64,000 bases of DNA from Rhodamnia argentea (lineage: Eukaryota; Streptophyta; Magnoliopsida; Myrtales; Myrtaceae): the NCBI RefSeq assembly GCF_020921035.1, contig NC_063160.1, positions 17,263,095 through 17,327,094 on the forward strand, read 5' to 3'. The translations under genes and the position numbers were made by a program. Under the pieces are notes generated by a model. It saw only the letters and a list, made by a program, of their open reading frames with translations. It searched no databases and was not told the origin of the DNA. This document shows positions 1-12,202 of the stretch, one piece after another (positions within the stretch are counted from its first letter, which is position 1; each line of letters begins with the position of its first letter).

Positions 1-63
1 AATTTGCCTCAAATATTGTGACGTAAGCATGTTTATTTTATTTATTATGCAGTTTTATCACTT

Positions 64-2140
64 ATGAATTTTTCTGAATTTAAGAATGATGTTCCCGTGC
101 TGAATGGTGAAAACTACAAAATTTGGAAGGAGTTAATCTTTCTTCAATTGGGGTGCATGGACATTGACTATGCTATAAGGAAAGATGGACTACATGCTCC
201 TACTGATACGAGCACCGCAACCGAGATAGCCCTTTATGAACATTGGGAACAATCTAATTGCCTTAGTGCGATGTTCATAAGGACAAAAATATCTCCAAGT
301 ATACGTAGTTTGATCTCTCAGCATAACAATGTTGAGGCTTTGTTGGATACCATTGGTGTGCAATTTGAGACTTTAGAAAGGGCGCATGCCATGACCTTGA
401 CTATGAAGTTTTCATCGTTGAAGCTCACGCGTGTTAGAAAGTGTGCGTGAGCACATTATGAAGATGAGGGACATAGTGGCTCAACTAAAGAATCTTGAGG
501 TTGATATATCTAAATCCTTTCTTATGTACTACATCCTTAATACTCTTCCCCAATAGTATGCACCTTTTAAGATATTTTATAACACATATAAGGACAAGTG
601 GTTAATTAATAAACTCATGACCATGTGTATTCAAGAGAAAGATAGGTTGCTTTTGGAATGGGAGATAGTGTTTATTTGACGACACAAGGACAATTTAAGA
701 GACAAGGCAAGCAAAAAGGAAAGTGTAAAATACCTTCCGAAGCTAACATTAAGAATGAATTCAAATGCTTCTTCCGTAAAAGGATATGGCATATAAAAAA
801 GGATTATCAGAAATTTAAGGCCTGGCTCGAGAAGAAATGTAATCTAACCTCATATATTTGTTATGAATCTAATATAATTTATGTGAGTCAAAACACTTGG
901 TGGATTGATTCTAGATTTACAATCCATATTTTGAATTCCTTGCGGGGTTTTCAAAACCACAAGAAACCAATGAGAAGTGAACAATGCATCTACTTTGAAA
1001 ATAAGATGCGTTCACATGTAAAAGCTATTGGGACATGCAAGTTAGTTCTCAGTAATGGCTTTGTTTTGAATTTGAAAATGACCTTTTATGTACCAAGTTT
1101 CTCTAGAAATTTGATTTTTGTTTCAAGATTATTACCATTTGGTTACTCCTTTAACTTTTCGGACTCGACCTTCATTTTGTCATAGAAATCTGAAATTGTT
1201 GGCAATGGTATTCTGTCCGATAGTCTTTTTCAAATTAATTTTCAAGACAATGCATTTTATAATACGATGCATGTTCACGATAACATTGGCATAAAACGAT
1301 GTGTTGTGAATTAAGATTCCTCCATGTTGTGGCACTGGAGATTGGGACATATCTCCATAGATAGAATTAAACGATTAGTAAATGATGGAGTTAAATATGT
1401 TTTTTTTTCTAAAAAAAAAAAATTTGGGAGGGATTTTTTGGGGGGTTGGGGTTTTTTTTTAGGAAAATTTGGTTTTTTTTTAAAAATAAAAATTTTTTTT
1501 TTTTTGAACCACGAACTTTTATAGATGGAGTATTACTTTGGATTTTACTGATCATGATACTTGCATGGACTACATAAAAGGAAAGCATACTAACAAGTCA
1601 AAGAAAGGTGCCAAGAGGAGCTCAGAAATATTAGAAATCATACATACAAACATCCGTTATCCGGATATAGACTTATATGGTCAGAAGTATTTCATCACCT
1701 TCATAGATGATTATTCACATTTCATGTATCTCTACTTGCTTCATAATAAGCACGAAACCTTAAACGCCTTTAAGGTGTTTCAAGTTGAAGTAGAGAAACA
1801 ATGTGGTAAGCAAATTAAGATAGTGAGATCAAACAGAGGTGGAGAATATTATAGTAGATACACCGAAGATGGACAAGCACCTAGTCCATTTGTGAAGTTT
1901 TTTCAAGAACATGGGATAGTTGCCCAATGCACCATGCCTAGGTCTCCGAATCAAAAAGATGTAGCAAAAAGAAGAAATCGAACTTTATTGAACATGGTGT
2001 GGAGTATGCTTACCAACTCCTAACTTCTTAAGTCCTTATGGACTGAAACTCTTAAGACGACAGTGTACATATTAAACAGAGTACCGACTAAAGCTGTCCC
2101 AAAGACGCCTTTTGAGTTATTCAAAGGTTGTAAACCGACT
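64..2140 (+). mobile_element. Degenerate Ty1/copia retrotransposon (gag to integrase)
   Basis: Several broken frames on the plus strand read in copia order. A gag-like segment (64-450 and on to about 540) contains the typical NYKIWKE start region. A decayed zinc-knuckle with the HIKKD.QKFKAWLEKK signature lies near 760-835. An aspartic-protease-like stretch begins at WWIDSR (about 898), where the family has DSG. A GAG-pre-integrase motif (WHWRLGHIS) is at 1327, and an integrase core spans about 1620-2020, followed by an YILNRVPTKA segment to about 2135. Two integrase catalytic positions look lost: the expected Asp before RGGEYY is Asn, and the expected Glu before the RRNRTL motif is Lys. Reverse transcriptase and RNase H are absent and no LTR is evident, so this is a dead, truncated copy with many stops and frameshifts. 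Confidence 0.9.
1399..1505. other. Homopolymer-rich block inside the copia relic
   Basis: This stretch consists almost entirely of runs of T, A and G (for example ten T, then twelve A, then G and T runs). It interrupts the integrase region exactly between two recognisable family segments. No known transposon end or duplicated target is visible. It may be a sequencing or gap-filling artefact rather than real sequence. Confidence 0.5.
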
Positions 2141-2245
2141 AAAGCACCCGTTTTCAATCGTTCAACGCTCCGCAAATTTCGATTTGTCAATCATCTTCAT
2201 CAATGGCTGGAGGTAAGTAAAAATTTCTTACGTTTCCGCATTTGA

Positions 2246-5200
2246 TTTTGATTATACGTGATTTTGTTTGATAACATATAATCGGAACATTTAGTCTTTA
2301 GATTTTCTTACGGGTAATGCTGAAAGGCAATAGAAATTTGGAATTGAAAAGGGAAATAATTTGTTTTCTCAATTACGATTATCAAAATCAATATAATGTC
2401 AAAAGTTGCTTTTCACTAGGAGTCTTAAACACCATTTTATACGATGTTAACCCTAATTAAAATAGGAAACACAAAATTACGAAAACGCCATTGGCATTAC
2501 AAAAAATGCCTAAAAACCCATCAAAACGACTCCGAAATGCAAAAAAAAAAAAAAAAAAACGTCGTTTATGATAAAGCCGCGTGTTTTGATCGGGGATTCG
2601 TTTCCATGCAGCTAACCAAATTTCAGCCAATTCCAAGTTGTCCAACTCTAAGTGCATTAGAAGGCTTGTGAATGAGGGCGGTTTTCACTCTTAGGGCAAG
2701 AAAAGGAATTTGACAGCTTCCTGGCATATACTGTACTCAAAGTTAGACTTATACACACGATGGATCTCGACTAGGTTCCTAAGTTATGAAGAAGTAACCC
2801 TTGTTGGTCATGCTTGTGTCATGCATCGAATTCTCTCAGCATCGATTCTCTCATACTCACGTACCCTTGTGAGTAGAGCTTTGCGGTGTTGGGGTAACGA
2901 ATGAGTGATGCAAAAGGGAAGATACAACTTGTTCGTAGGAGTGACATTAGGGTGTTTCTACTAGGAGTTCTCGGTTAGAATGACTATAGCTTTGAAGAAT
3001 TCTAAACGTAGGGTTGGCCTTCCATGCACAAACTAATTGAGAAGCGATGACGTTTTCTTGTGAGGCCATGGTAGGCCGAAATCAGTGGTTGTGCCCAAGT
3101 GTTCTTCATGTCTCATTCAAGGGACTAAATGCTTGAGCTAAGCTAGCGTGGCACAATCCAATACGTAAATTTGATTCGTTGTACTGTTCATAAGAACAAG
3201 AACCTTAGAAGGAAGGCCGACGTGGTGTTCTCGGCTCATCAGGCGCTGCACGGGCTGTCTTGCAGCCAAAGATCTATTGACCCTTGACACTTGCCCCTTA
3301 CTTGATTCGCACATCTTCCTTTTAGCATTGACTACCAGCCAATTGGCTACTTCATTGGCTTGTCCTGGAACCATGCTCCTTTTCAACAAGCATGGGCTGC
3401 TTCTATCTTTCCTTCTCTGGATAAACCCATGCCCAGTCTTTCCAGAAAAAGCCCAATTTGTGTATGGGACTATATGAGTTTTCGCATCACCTGCTCTTGG
3501 ACTAATAGGCATAGCTCTAATATTCAAGGCTTCTTCTACTACCAAGTTCATTTTACAATCATGTTACCAGTCATTCCTTTTTTACCAACATCAATAGAAG
3601 TTTCAAAATCTACCAACTACGAAAACTCGTTCCAGATTATCCCTTCAATGGATCCTAGACTCGTCCGCGATCAATACTAGGCACAGTTCCATTTACATAG
3701 ATAGGTGCATCAATGAAATGGAAACTGGTGGATTCCTAAAACTACACATCAACAACAGTTGCCCAAAACACAAATCCAAAACGAAAAGGGAGGGAGGCCC
3801 AACACATGAGCCCCCCCACAAAGGTTGAATTGCAGCACTTCATCGTCTCATCGGTGCACCAGAGCTCGACCAGCCACGATTTTTGCCTATGTACAGATAG
3901 AATCATGTGGATATTGACTCACGAAAACAGGGAGTCGAGAGACAGCTAATGAGAACAAAATGAATCGACCCTTCATCGCCTGGTCAGTGGAGCAGTTGAC
4001 GTTGATGCTTGACTAAAACTATTTTTTGTCTTGACATGTTTCAACAACCGCATACATTTTTTTTTTTTTTTATCCCCCTTCATATATCAAATTATTCACG
4101 TAACAAATGAAACAAACTTCATAAGTTGCGGCATCGCTTTCTTAGATTGGGCTTCGACGTCAATTATGCAATTGCTTCGCCTGAATTTCCTTTGGGAAAC
4201 AGCAACCAAATCCATGTTGAATAGCTCAGTTCACCAAAAAAACTTGCAAGTGCCAATGACCTTTTAGTAGTTTTTCGTGGTTGCTAAGTATATACCCCGC
4301 GACTGTATGTGGCGCTAGAAACGTCAGGAAAGCATTTGATCTTTGTCCTGGGGTTGTTCCTACATGAGACAAATCAAATGATCGATTCCCCTCCTCCACT
4401 TTGGTAGCAGGATATAGAATTTGAATAAATGGAAACGACCAACCCAAATGATTGATTTGGTGGAGCTAGGCCTAGCTAATTTTGCCAGATACGGTGTGGA
4501 CAAGGCTATGTGGTGGAGCTAGGCCCAGCTAAAGTAATTATTTACCAGATTAATCTGTTGAAGATCCCTTGATGATGATGTAGTAAAGTAAGACTACATA
4601 TTGACTGCATTTTTCCTCGTTAACCATGTCTAATTGCTAGATGGAAGATAAAAGCCCCTTGCCCATTTCCTGTCGTATATAAGCACATAACCAAGAACCT
4701 TTTGGAGTGTGGTTCCCTACTTCCCATCGATAGGAAAGCGCCCTATGGATGTCATATGAGCTTTTATAGTTTGAGTCTGTAGTTTATTGGTAATTTGAGC
4801 TTAAGCTCGTGAATAGCTCCTATTATATGCAATTGCTTTCTCTTATAATTGAGAGTTATAATCATAAAGAGATGGGAGATGCTAATTATAGTGAAATCTC
4901 TTGTTGAATGTAACCCTAGTTAATGGGTGAAATAAGGATAAAATCTCGTGTCTTGATTTATTTTTCTCACTTTTACTATTTACTTCGTTGTGCTTTGTGC
5001 GCCTAATCCTAACAAAGCCTTCCCAATAAATGAAAGATAATGCACTCTGTATCTATTAATGGTGGGCAAGGCTATTTTCTGGGAGGCAAGGGGTCACAAC
5101 AACAAGACTATTTCTCCGTCGTATCCATGCGATTGGTCGCTGAAGTTTCTTCTAAGTCGCTTAATCAAGCCGTTGACATTACTGTCTTCGAATCTTCACA

Positions 5201-7500
5201 CTCCTCATTTGCCTCGCGTGCGCTAAGGTCGAGCTAACCAACTTGGCGATGCACATTCAAGAGAGCATGCCGGTAATCCGACGTGCAAGCAAACCAGTAC
5301 ATTGAGCTTATGGTAAACGCGTTGAGGTGCAAGTAAAACGTTATGTGGATTGAATGCGTCACTTTCGGCTCTTGGGTGCTTTATGGACAAAGAGAATAAA
5401 GGGTTGGTACTGGCCAGGCCAACCCGGACCAACTTTTTTTTTATGATCCGGGGAACCCCCGGACGGCCGGCAGCCGGGGGGTAAACCGGGGCAAACTGCT
5501 AGCCACCACGTGCCACCGGATAAGTCACCCGGATTCAACACTACCTTTTGAGAAAGAGTGCTCCTCCAATTCAAGATGGTGGTCGGACCAACTTTGATGC
5601 TCCTCCAATTCAAGATTTCAGAAAAATCTCATATCTGACACCAGATCATATACCTTTGTGAGTCATGTGACCAACGCATTCATGGGTTTTCTCTTGATTA
5701 TAATTTGGATTTGGACTTGATCAAGGGTCCTCTTTTGATCAGCTCATTTAAGAGAAAGGGGGGGTTGTTTTACAGAAGCTAGGTGCACCATGAGAATATG
5801 CTGTGGTTGTGATGGTGCTCGATGACCCACCATCCACAATCATTCGATCTTTGCCCTCATCTTGTCCCACGAGCATCCTTAGATTCTTCCCCCCAGACTC
5901 TTCGTTATTTCATTCAAGACCGAAAGATAGCCTCTAATCATGTCGTGCGCAATCATTTTTAGGGGAGCATAAAAGGTGGAAATGATTTGGTTAATCGTCG
6001 GGGTTTTCCTTTATCCAACGTTAGGTAGTGTTCCGGGGGAGGAAAGTTTGACCTTTTGCTTTTCCATCATTGCCGATGGAGACTTTTAGAGTGCTCGGCT
6101 AATCTATCTAATCTATGGAGTTTATCATTCTACAAGTAGTCATACGACCTAAATTATAGGCCGAGTAGCTTATCTCTCGATTCTCTAGAGGCGTAAGTCG
6201 ACATGGATGATTTAGATACCGTTAAGAGTACCTAGCCGAGCTTGTTCCTGAAACCCGGTGCATTGTCCGCCAATCACACACATGAATATGCTACTAATCA
6301 AATAAATGGAATGATCCATGCCACCCATTCAATAATTGCATACTTGTAACCGGGTGATTAATCGATTCCAAAAGATTGAAAAATAAAACTTGTCTTCACA
6401 GAACTTTCGACTGACATTAGGTTTCTTAAGCAATAGGGTCGCCAACCGAGTTCTTAAATCATTTTTCAAAGCACTTATCGCCATATTTTATCTATCAATG
6501 CACAAATCCAAAAGCACTAAAGTTGACACATCATACCGCTCCTCTAAGAATAAAATTGTGAGGCCCACTAGTCTGACCCGTCCTTCATCTTTTACTCCCT
6601 TTTGTTAAAGGCAATTCACAGGATGTGCATTTTGGGCCCACTTACTATTTCTACTTTTAAGGCCTATGAGAGATTTCGGAGAAGTGGGCCCGATAAATGA
6701 CAGACTATATAAGTGAACATTTAAATAATATATACACATGCTGACTTGTCGGTGGCGTATCCCTGCTTCAAAGACACTGTGCGAGAAAGAAATCAAAATC
6801 TAAATATGAATGTTGTCACCTTGTAAAGATATCATTACCGCTACAACCTCCATGACATATGCCAATAAGTTTCATCTATGTTATGAGCGACAATGCATTA
6901 CATATCTTTCTTCGCTGCCTAATCTTATACGAGCTGTACTTGTTCTGTTCTAAACTATACAGCAATACGCTCAACTATGCTGTACATCAGAATAGTTCGA
7001 AATGGGTGATATTTGACATGCGTTTCATAGGAAACGACAATCGATGTTGCTTTGATCTTATGCCTGGTTCTGGTTTTCGAGCAATTCACCTAGACAAGCA
7101 ATGTCCTTTTGGCCGTCTCAACCGATCGCCTCTTTTTCATAACTTACTGAAAAGAAAAAAAAAAGGTCAACTGTCAATTCTTTGAAGAGCCGTTAATTGC
7201 GCGAACTTTGTCATAATTCATAGCAAAGACAAGAATTACTTGCTTGTTACCAGCTCCACAGAGAAGAGAGAGAGAGAGAGAGAGAGAAAGAAGGTAGGAG
7301 AGGAGTCACCTTCCTTATGGCTTCAACCTCAGACATTCCAACGCGCTGCAACCCCACACCTGCACATTGACTTACCTGTATTGACATGTCTCCTCCCATT
7401 ATCCTGCTCCCCATTTTCCCAATTTTGCCCTTACCGTTATGAGAAAGCCAGAGGGTTTCTTTCCTCTGTCTTCTCATTGCTCTGTCTCTGAACTGAAGAG
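2246..7500. other. Gene-free interval upstream of KLCR
   Basis: I recognise no gene here. Short open frames (for example 3138-3551 on the minus strand) show no family motif. A GC-rich patch at about 5400-5530, with runs of C and G and CCGG motifs, looks like old retrotransposon debris. A GA microsatellite lies at about 7262-7290. The segment at about 2410-2540 resembles 43470-43620 further along the window. Confidence 0.5.
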
Positions 7501-7502
7501 GC

Positions 7503-7508
7503 TATAAA
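7503..7508 (+). promoter_or_regulatory. TATA box of the KLCR gene
   Basis: TATAAA lies about 100 bp before a good 5' UTR splice donor (AAG|GTATGT, intron start 7610), so transcription probably starts near 7535. The call rests on position and consensus only. Confidence 0.55.
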
Positions 7509-7609
7509 GTATGGAAGTCCTCACCCTGTTTCTCTACTTCCATCTTTCTGCCTGCTGCTGAAGATTCCTCAACTGGGTCTCTCCCTACTGGTCATTATAC
7601 CACTTTAAG

Positions 7610-8056
7610 GTATGTCTCCCCTGCTCCTGCATTCTCTGTTCCAGTTCATAGATTGCTTTCTGATTGAACAATTTGCCAATCGGCTCGAAGTTGCATCCAT
7701 GAAGTCGTGTGACTTGCTTCTGTCATGTTGTTTGTTGTTCTTTGCAATTTGATTGCAGAGTTCGACGTCCTATTGCGATGTCTCTGCTCATTCTTGTGAT
7801 GTTCTGGAACTGTGAGTTCTGCAGAGTCAAAGTTTCGTGTGAAGCACTGAAATAACATTGTCTCTCGACACCTCACATAATGGATGGATGGCACCGTTAT
7901 AACTTATAAGTAGGCTTCACCTTTCCGTGCCCTCTTCTACTTTAGAGGATATTATGATTGCCTATACTTTCTCCTTTTGGATCATGAATCGCTATCGAGC
8001 AATTAGTCCCGGCATCTAGTTTGTCGGCATTGGGTGCATGATCATGTTTTAATAAG
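7610..8056 (+). other. Probable 5' UTR intron of the KLCR gene
   Basis: The donor AAG|GTATGT at 7610 is strong. A candidate acceptor AATAAG ends at 8056, three bases before the start codon at 8060. The interval is T-rich with no long frame. Leader introns are common in plant genes; the acceptor choice is inferred. Confidence 0.5.
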
Positions 8057-8059
8057 AAA

Positions 8060-10647
8060 ATGGATGTGACATTTTTCAGTGAAATGCCTGGACTAGTCAT
8101 GTATGAATCAATGGGAGATTACAGAATTGATGATTCTGGTGGAGATCAGTCATTCTTCAAGGAGAACTCCGCCCAACAATTTTCTCCGAGAAGTCCACTG
8201 AGTCCGCACACCCCTAGTCCTCATAGCGATTCCGATGATCTAGCCCTGGATGGTGTGGTGGACACCTCGATCGAGCAACTTTATTACAATGTATGTGAGA
8301 TGCAGAGCTCCGATCGGTCCCCCTCAGGGCCCAGCTTTCTGTCGTACGGAGAGGAGTCTCGGATTGATTCAGAGCTCTGTCATCTCGTCGGTGATTTCAG
8401 AGCATTAGAAATTATGAAAGAGGTCGTGACCGAGAAGAAAGAAGAGGGTGACCGAAGCAATTCTAGTGGCAGTGACTCCGCTCCAATCAATGGGAGTGAG
8501 TTCACCAAGAACCCAAAAGGAACCCCGAAGCAGAAACCACTGAAATGCGCCACGAAGAGACACGCTTCTGAGGGGAAACCTCCAAGAGGCAAGATTAGCC
8601 AGAAAAGTACTAGAAAACCAAATCCCACTTCCTTCGCGACGAAGCAACGAAATCTTGCTGCAATTGCAGCAAGATCCCAACAAGGAGTCGGTGATTCCAC
8701 TGATACAGGACTAGATAGCCCTGACCTTGGACCTTTCTTGCTGAAACAGGCAAAAGACATGATGTGTGCAGGAGAAAATCCACAGAGAGCCCTGGAAGTG
8801 GCTCTTCGAGCAATGAAGTCGTACGAAAAATGTTCGAACGGGAAATCCGATCTAGATTTTGTCATGTGCTTGCATGTTTTGGCAGGAATATACTGCAACT
8901 TAAGTCAGTTTTGTGAAGCAATTCCCATTCTTGAACGCTCGATTGAAATACCGGTATTGGAGGAAGGCGAATCACATGCACTTGCAAAATTCGCTGGGTG
9001 TATGCAGTTGGGTGACACTTACGCAATGCTGGGACAGATCGAGAACTCAATCTTGTGTTACACTGCAGGTTTGGAGATACAGAAGCAAGTTTTAGGCGAA
9101 ACCGACCCGCGAGTGGGCGAGACATGTAGGTACCTGGCTGAGGCTCATGTTCAGGCATTGCAGTTTGATGAGGCTGAGAAACTTTGCCAAATGGCTCTTG
9201 ACCTCCACAGGGAAAATGGGTCACCTGCTGCTTCTCTTGAGGAAGCAGCCGACCGGAAACTCATGGGACTAATTTGCGATTCGAAAGGAGATTATGAATC
9301 TGCCCTCGAGCAATATGTCCTAGCAAGCATGGCCATGGCTTCCAAGGGCCAGGAAACAGAAGTGGCTCTGATAGATTGTGGCATAGGAGATGCATATTTA
9401 TCTTTGGCTCGGTATGATGAGGCGATATTTGCATATCAGAAGGCACTTGCGGTGTTCAAGTTGACCAAAGGGGAGAATCATCCATCAGTGGCTTCAGTTT
9501 TCGTCCGATTAGCTGACTTGTACAACAAGATAGGGAAGCTTAGGGAGTCCAAATCTTATTGCGAGAACGCGCTGAAAATTTACCTGAAACCCAATCCCGG
9601 GATACCCTTGGATGAGATAGCAAATGGGTTGATCGATGTGTCTGCCATCCATCAATCCATGAATGAATTGGAGCGGGCGCTGAAGTTACTCAGGAAGGCT
9701 TTGAGAATATATGGGAATGCCCCAGGAAAGCAGAGTACAGTTGCAGGAATAGAGGCCCAGATGGGAGTCATGTACTACATGATGGGGAACTATTCTGATT
9801 CCTACAACACCCTGAAGGCAGCCGTTTCAAAGTTCCGTGCCAGCGGTGAGAAAAAATCCGCTCTGTTTGGAATTTCTGTGAACCAACTTGGCCTCGCCTG
9901 CGTCCAGTGCTATGCCCTAAATGAGGCCGCGGAATTGTTCGAAGAAGCGAGGGATATCATGGAGAAGGAATACGGGCCCTATCACCCAGATACCTTAGGT
10001 GTCTACAGCAATTTAGCCGGCACGTACGACGCGATGGGCAGGTACAAATTATTTACGTTTCCTACTGTTAATTACTAGCAGAGTAAGGTCACTTTCCCAT
10101 ACTTTGCATCATATATGTAATTTTATTCTTTCTATTATGGTTGGTCTTAGTTATCTTGAGTTCTTCCTTCTTTAGTTGATAATTTTGTGCCTTGTGAAGT
10201 GGAAGCTCGGATTTCAACACTTTGGCAGGACAATTTTAATAGAATTTCATCACCAGAGCTGACAGTAACACCAAGCTTCAAAGCAGTTTTTATTTATGAA
10301 TGGAAGTAACTAAGTACTATATGCTCGTAGCTTACCGATTCCGATGATTCTTTAACATGAAGCAAAGAGTGTTCATTTCGTTCTCCCTTTAGCTTTATGT
10401 CATTTCATTCGCTTTCCTTATGCCACATATAAGGTCGGACGACGCAATCCAGATTTTGGAGTATGTTGTGGGAATGAGGGAAGAGAAACTCGGAACGGCA
10501 AACCCTGATGTGGAAGATGAAAGGCAGAGGTTATCTGAGCTTCTGAAAGCAGCAGGCAAGGTCAGGAACAGGAAATCCAGGCGATTAGAAACCTTACTCG
10601 ACGCCAGTACCGACACCATAAAAGAAGATGGAATCAGAGTACTATAA
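8060..10647 (+). CDS. KLCR2: Kinesin light chain-related TPR protein
   Basis: Two coding exons, 8060-10041 and 10434-10647, join in frame (donor GTACAA, acceptor ATAAG) to give about 731 residues. The first 200 residues are Ser/Pro/Lys-rich and probably disordered. Residues about 225-650 are a run of tetratricopeptide repeats, with elements such as LADLYNKIGKL and NLAGTYDAMGR. The second exon supplies the end of the last repeat (DDAIQILEYVVGMREEKLGTA) and a basic tail. Plant KLCR/CMU proteins bind IQD scaffolds and help anchor cellulose synthase-linked cortical microtubules at the plasma membrane; that role is family knowledge. The overall sequence and its GDSL, OM47 and DEG1 neighbours point to the KLCR2/CMU2 branch (At3g27960) rather than KLCR1 or KLCR3. 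The protein looks intact, and the start follows a probable leader intron. Confidence 0.93.
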
Positions 10648-12202
10648 CAGTTGAGTGTTCGAATATGACTGCGTGTATCATATAGTTTACGGAGGATTAG
10701 GTGGACGGTTCCTTTGTGAGGTCCGTGCTGGCGAAATTGGATGAATAAACGGCACAGCAGCAAACTATTCCGGTTTTACCTGTGGATATTGGATTTTTAG
10801 TGTGCTTTAAACATTAATGTACATGATGTCTGGGGAGCTAAGTCAAGTCCACGTCATTGACTCATTCCTATTTGTATATGAGAAGTGTGGATTGAAGAGT
10901 GGTAATGCATCATTTTCTCTTCTTGCTACACCAAACTGTTAGCAGCAACTTCACTAAGTTTCTACTCTAAGCAAACCAACTGTCAAGTGGCTCTACACTA
11001 GATTTCTTATTCCTGGCCTATGTTCCTAAAGCTTACGATTTTCATTCATAGCAAGAGTAAAAATCTATGTACCTGGTGGATTATGTTTTAACCATCATTC
11101 TGCTCAGAGGGCAATTACCTGAGCTTTTAGACCTTAAAGCTGAGGAACATCATATCAAAACAGACTGTTTTTGGCAGCTTGAAAGGCGATAATATACTCA
11201 GATGCATGTGCGATGGCGGACGAGCTGTAATGGAGTTCCACTCAAAGACTTTAATCAGCAATGCCGATATGTAGTAATTGACTTGACTAGCACTACAATC
11301 CAGAGCTTGAAGGGAAATTCTAGTATTCCGTCACCCAAAAGATGGAATATTGCTCTGTGTTGGTACAATGGAAAGAGCACTGGTAAATTTCGAAACAGTT
11401 GAGACAATAAGAGTAAGTACCAGAAAAAAATAGTGCCCCGCCTCTTCCGATAGAGGTTTCCGAAGAGTTCCTACAAGAATTATGAAGACATCAGGTAATA
11501 TGAAAATCTCAGTTGGCTTCAAAATCTCTCAGAGAGACCGTGTTTGTTTCTAGTGACATGCTCGAGACATCGACCAATTTTTCCACATGTTCAGTGGCAG
11601 CATCAAGAAATAAGATAACATCACTCAATGCTGATTTTAGTTTTCTCACATAAGCACTAACAGAGATAGCATGTCTTTGCACATTCAATCCCCTTCAGAG
11701 TGCTTTCAAATGTATTTGGAATATCCGTTATGTGCGGAAAGAGGAGAACCGACGTTACAGGCCACCGCTAAGAACTCGTGGATAAGATGTCGTAGGAATT
11801 GGTCACTCAGACTCCATATGCTTGCCACTCAAAGACCTGTTGCAGCAAACATGACAGCCATTAGACTTTTAATGGACTATCTATGTCGTCCATCTCTCTG
11901 GGCTTACGAAGTATTTGACTGCAACAAATCAAAGGTAGTGGCTTCTGAACTGTTTCGTTGGCATACATTCATGAGATTTCAGGGAAGATAAACCCAAATA
12001 ATTATGCTGTTCTAAATCCAATAACTACGTTGTGACCTCACGGAATACATGATTAAACACAAATAAACTTCACATATAAGCATCTCTGAGGAATAACTAC
12101 ATTCCAACTCTAGCATGTCATATCCAAAAGTAAAATACTGCTGGGATGTATCCTGTATGGTAACTCCTAATATACTAAAGCTGGTTCTCCACCCACTTGT
12201 GG
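10648..12202. other. Intergenic, KLCR to GDSL (tail to tail)
   Basis: Contains the 3' ends of the two convergent genes. No further coding signal is seen. From about 11418 to 11860 it is the source of sequence found again, diverged, at 18245-18660. Short open frames here match no family that I know. Confidence 0.6.

Noticed and set aside
3138-3551. 137-residue minus-strand frame
   Set aside because: No recognisable domain; surrounded by repeat debris.
8380-8898. 172-residue open frame on the minus strand
   Set aside because: Lies wholly antisense to the KLCR first exon, with no family motif; a shadow of a real coding exon.
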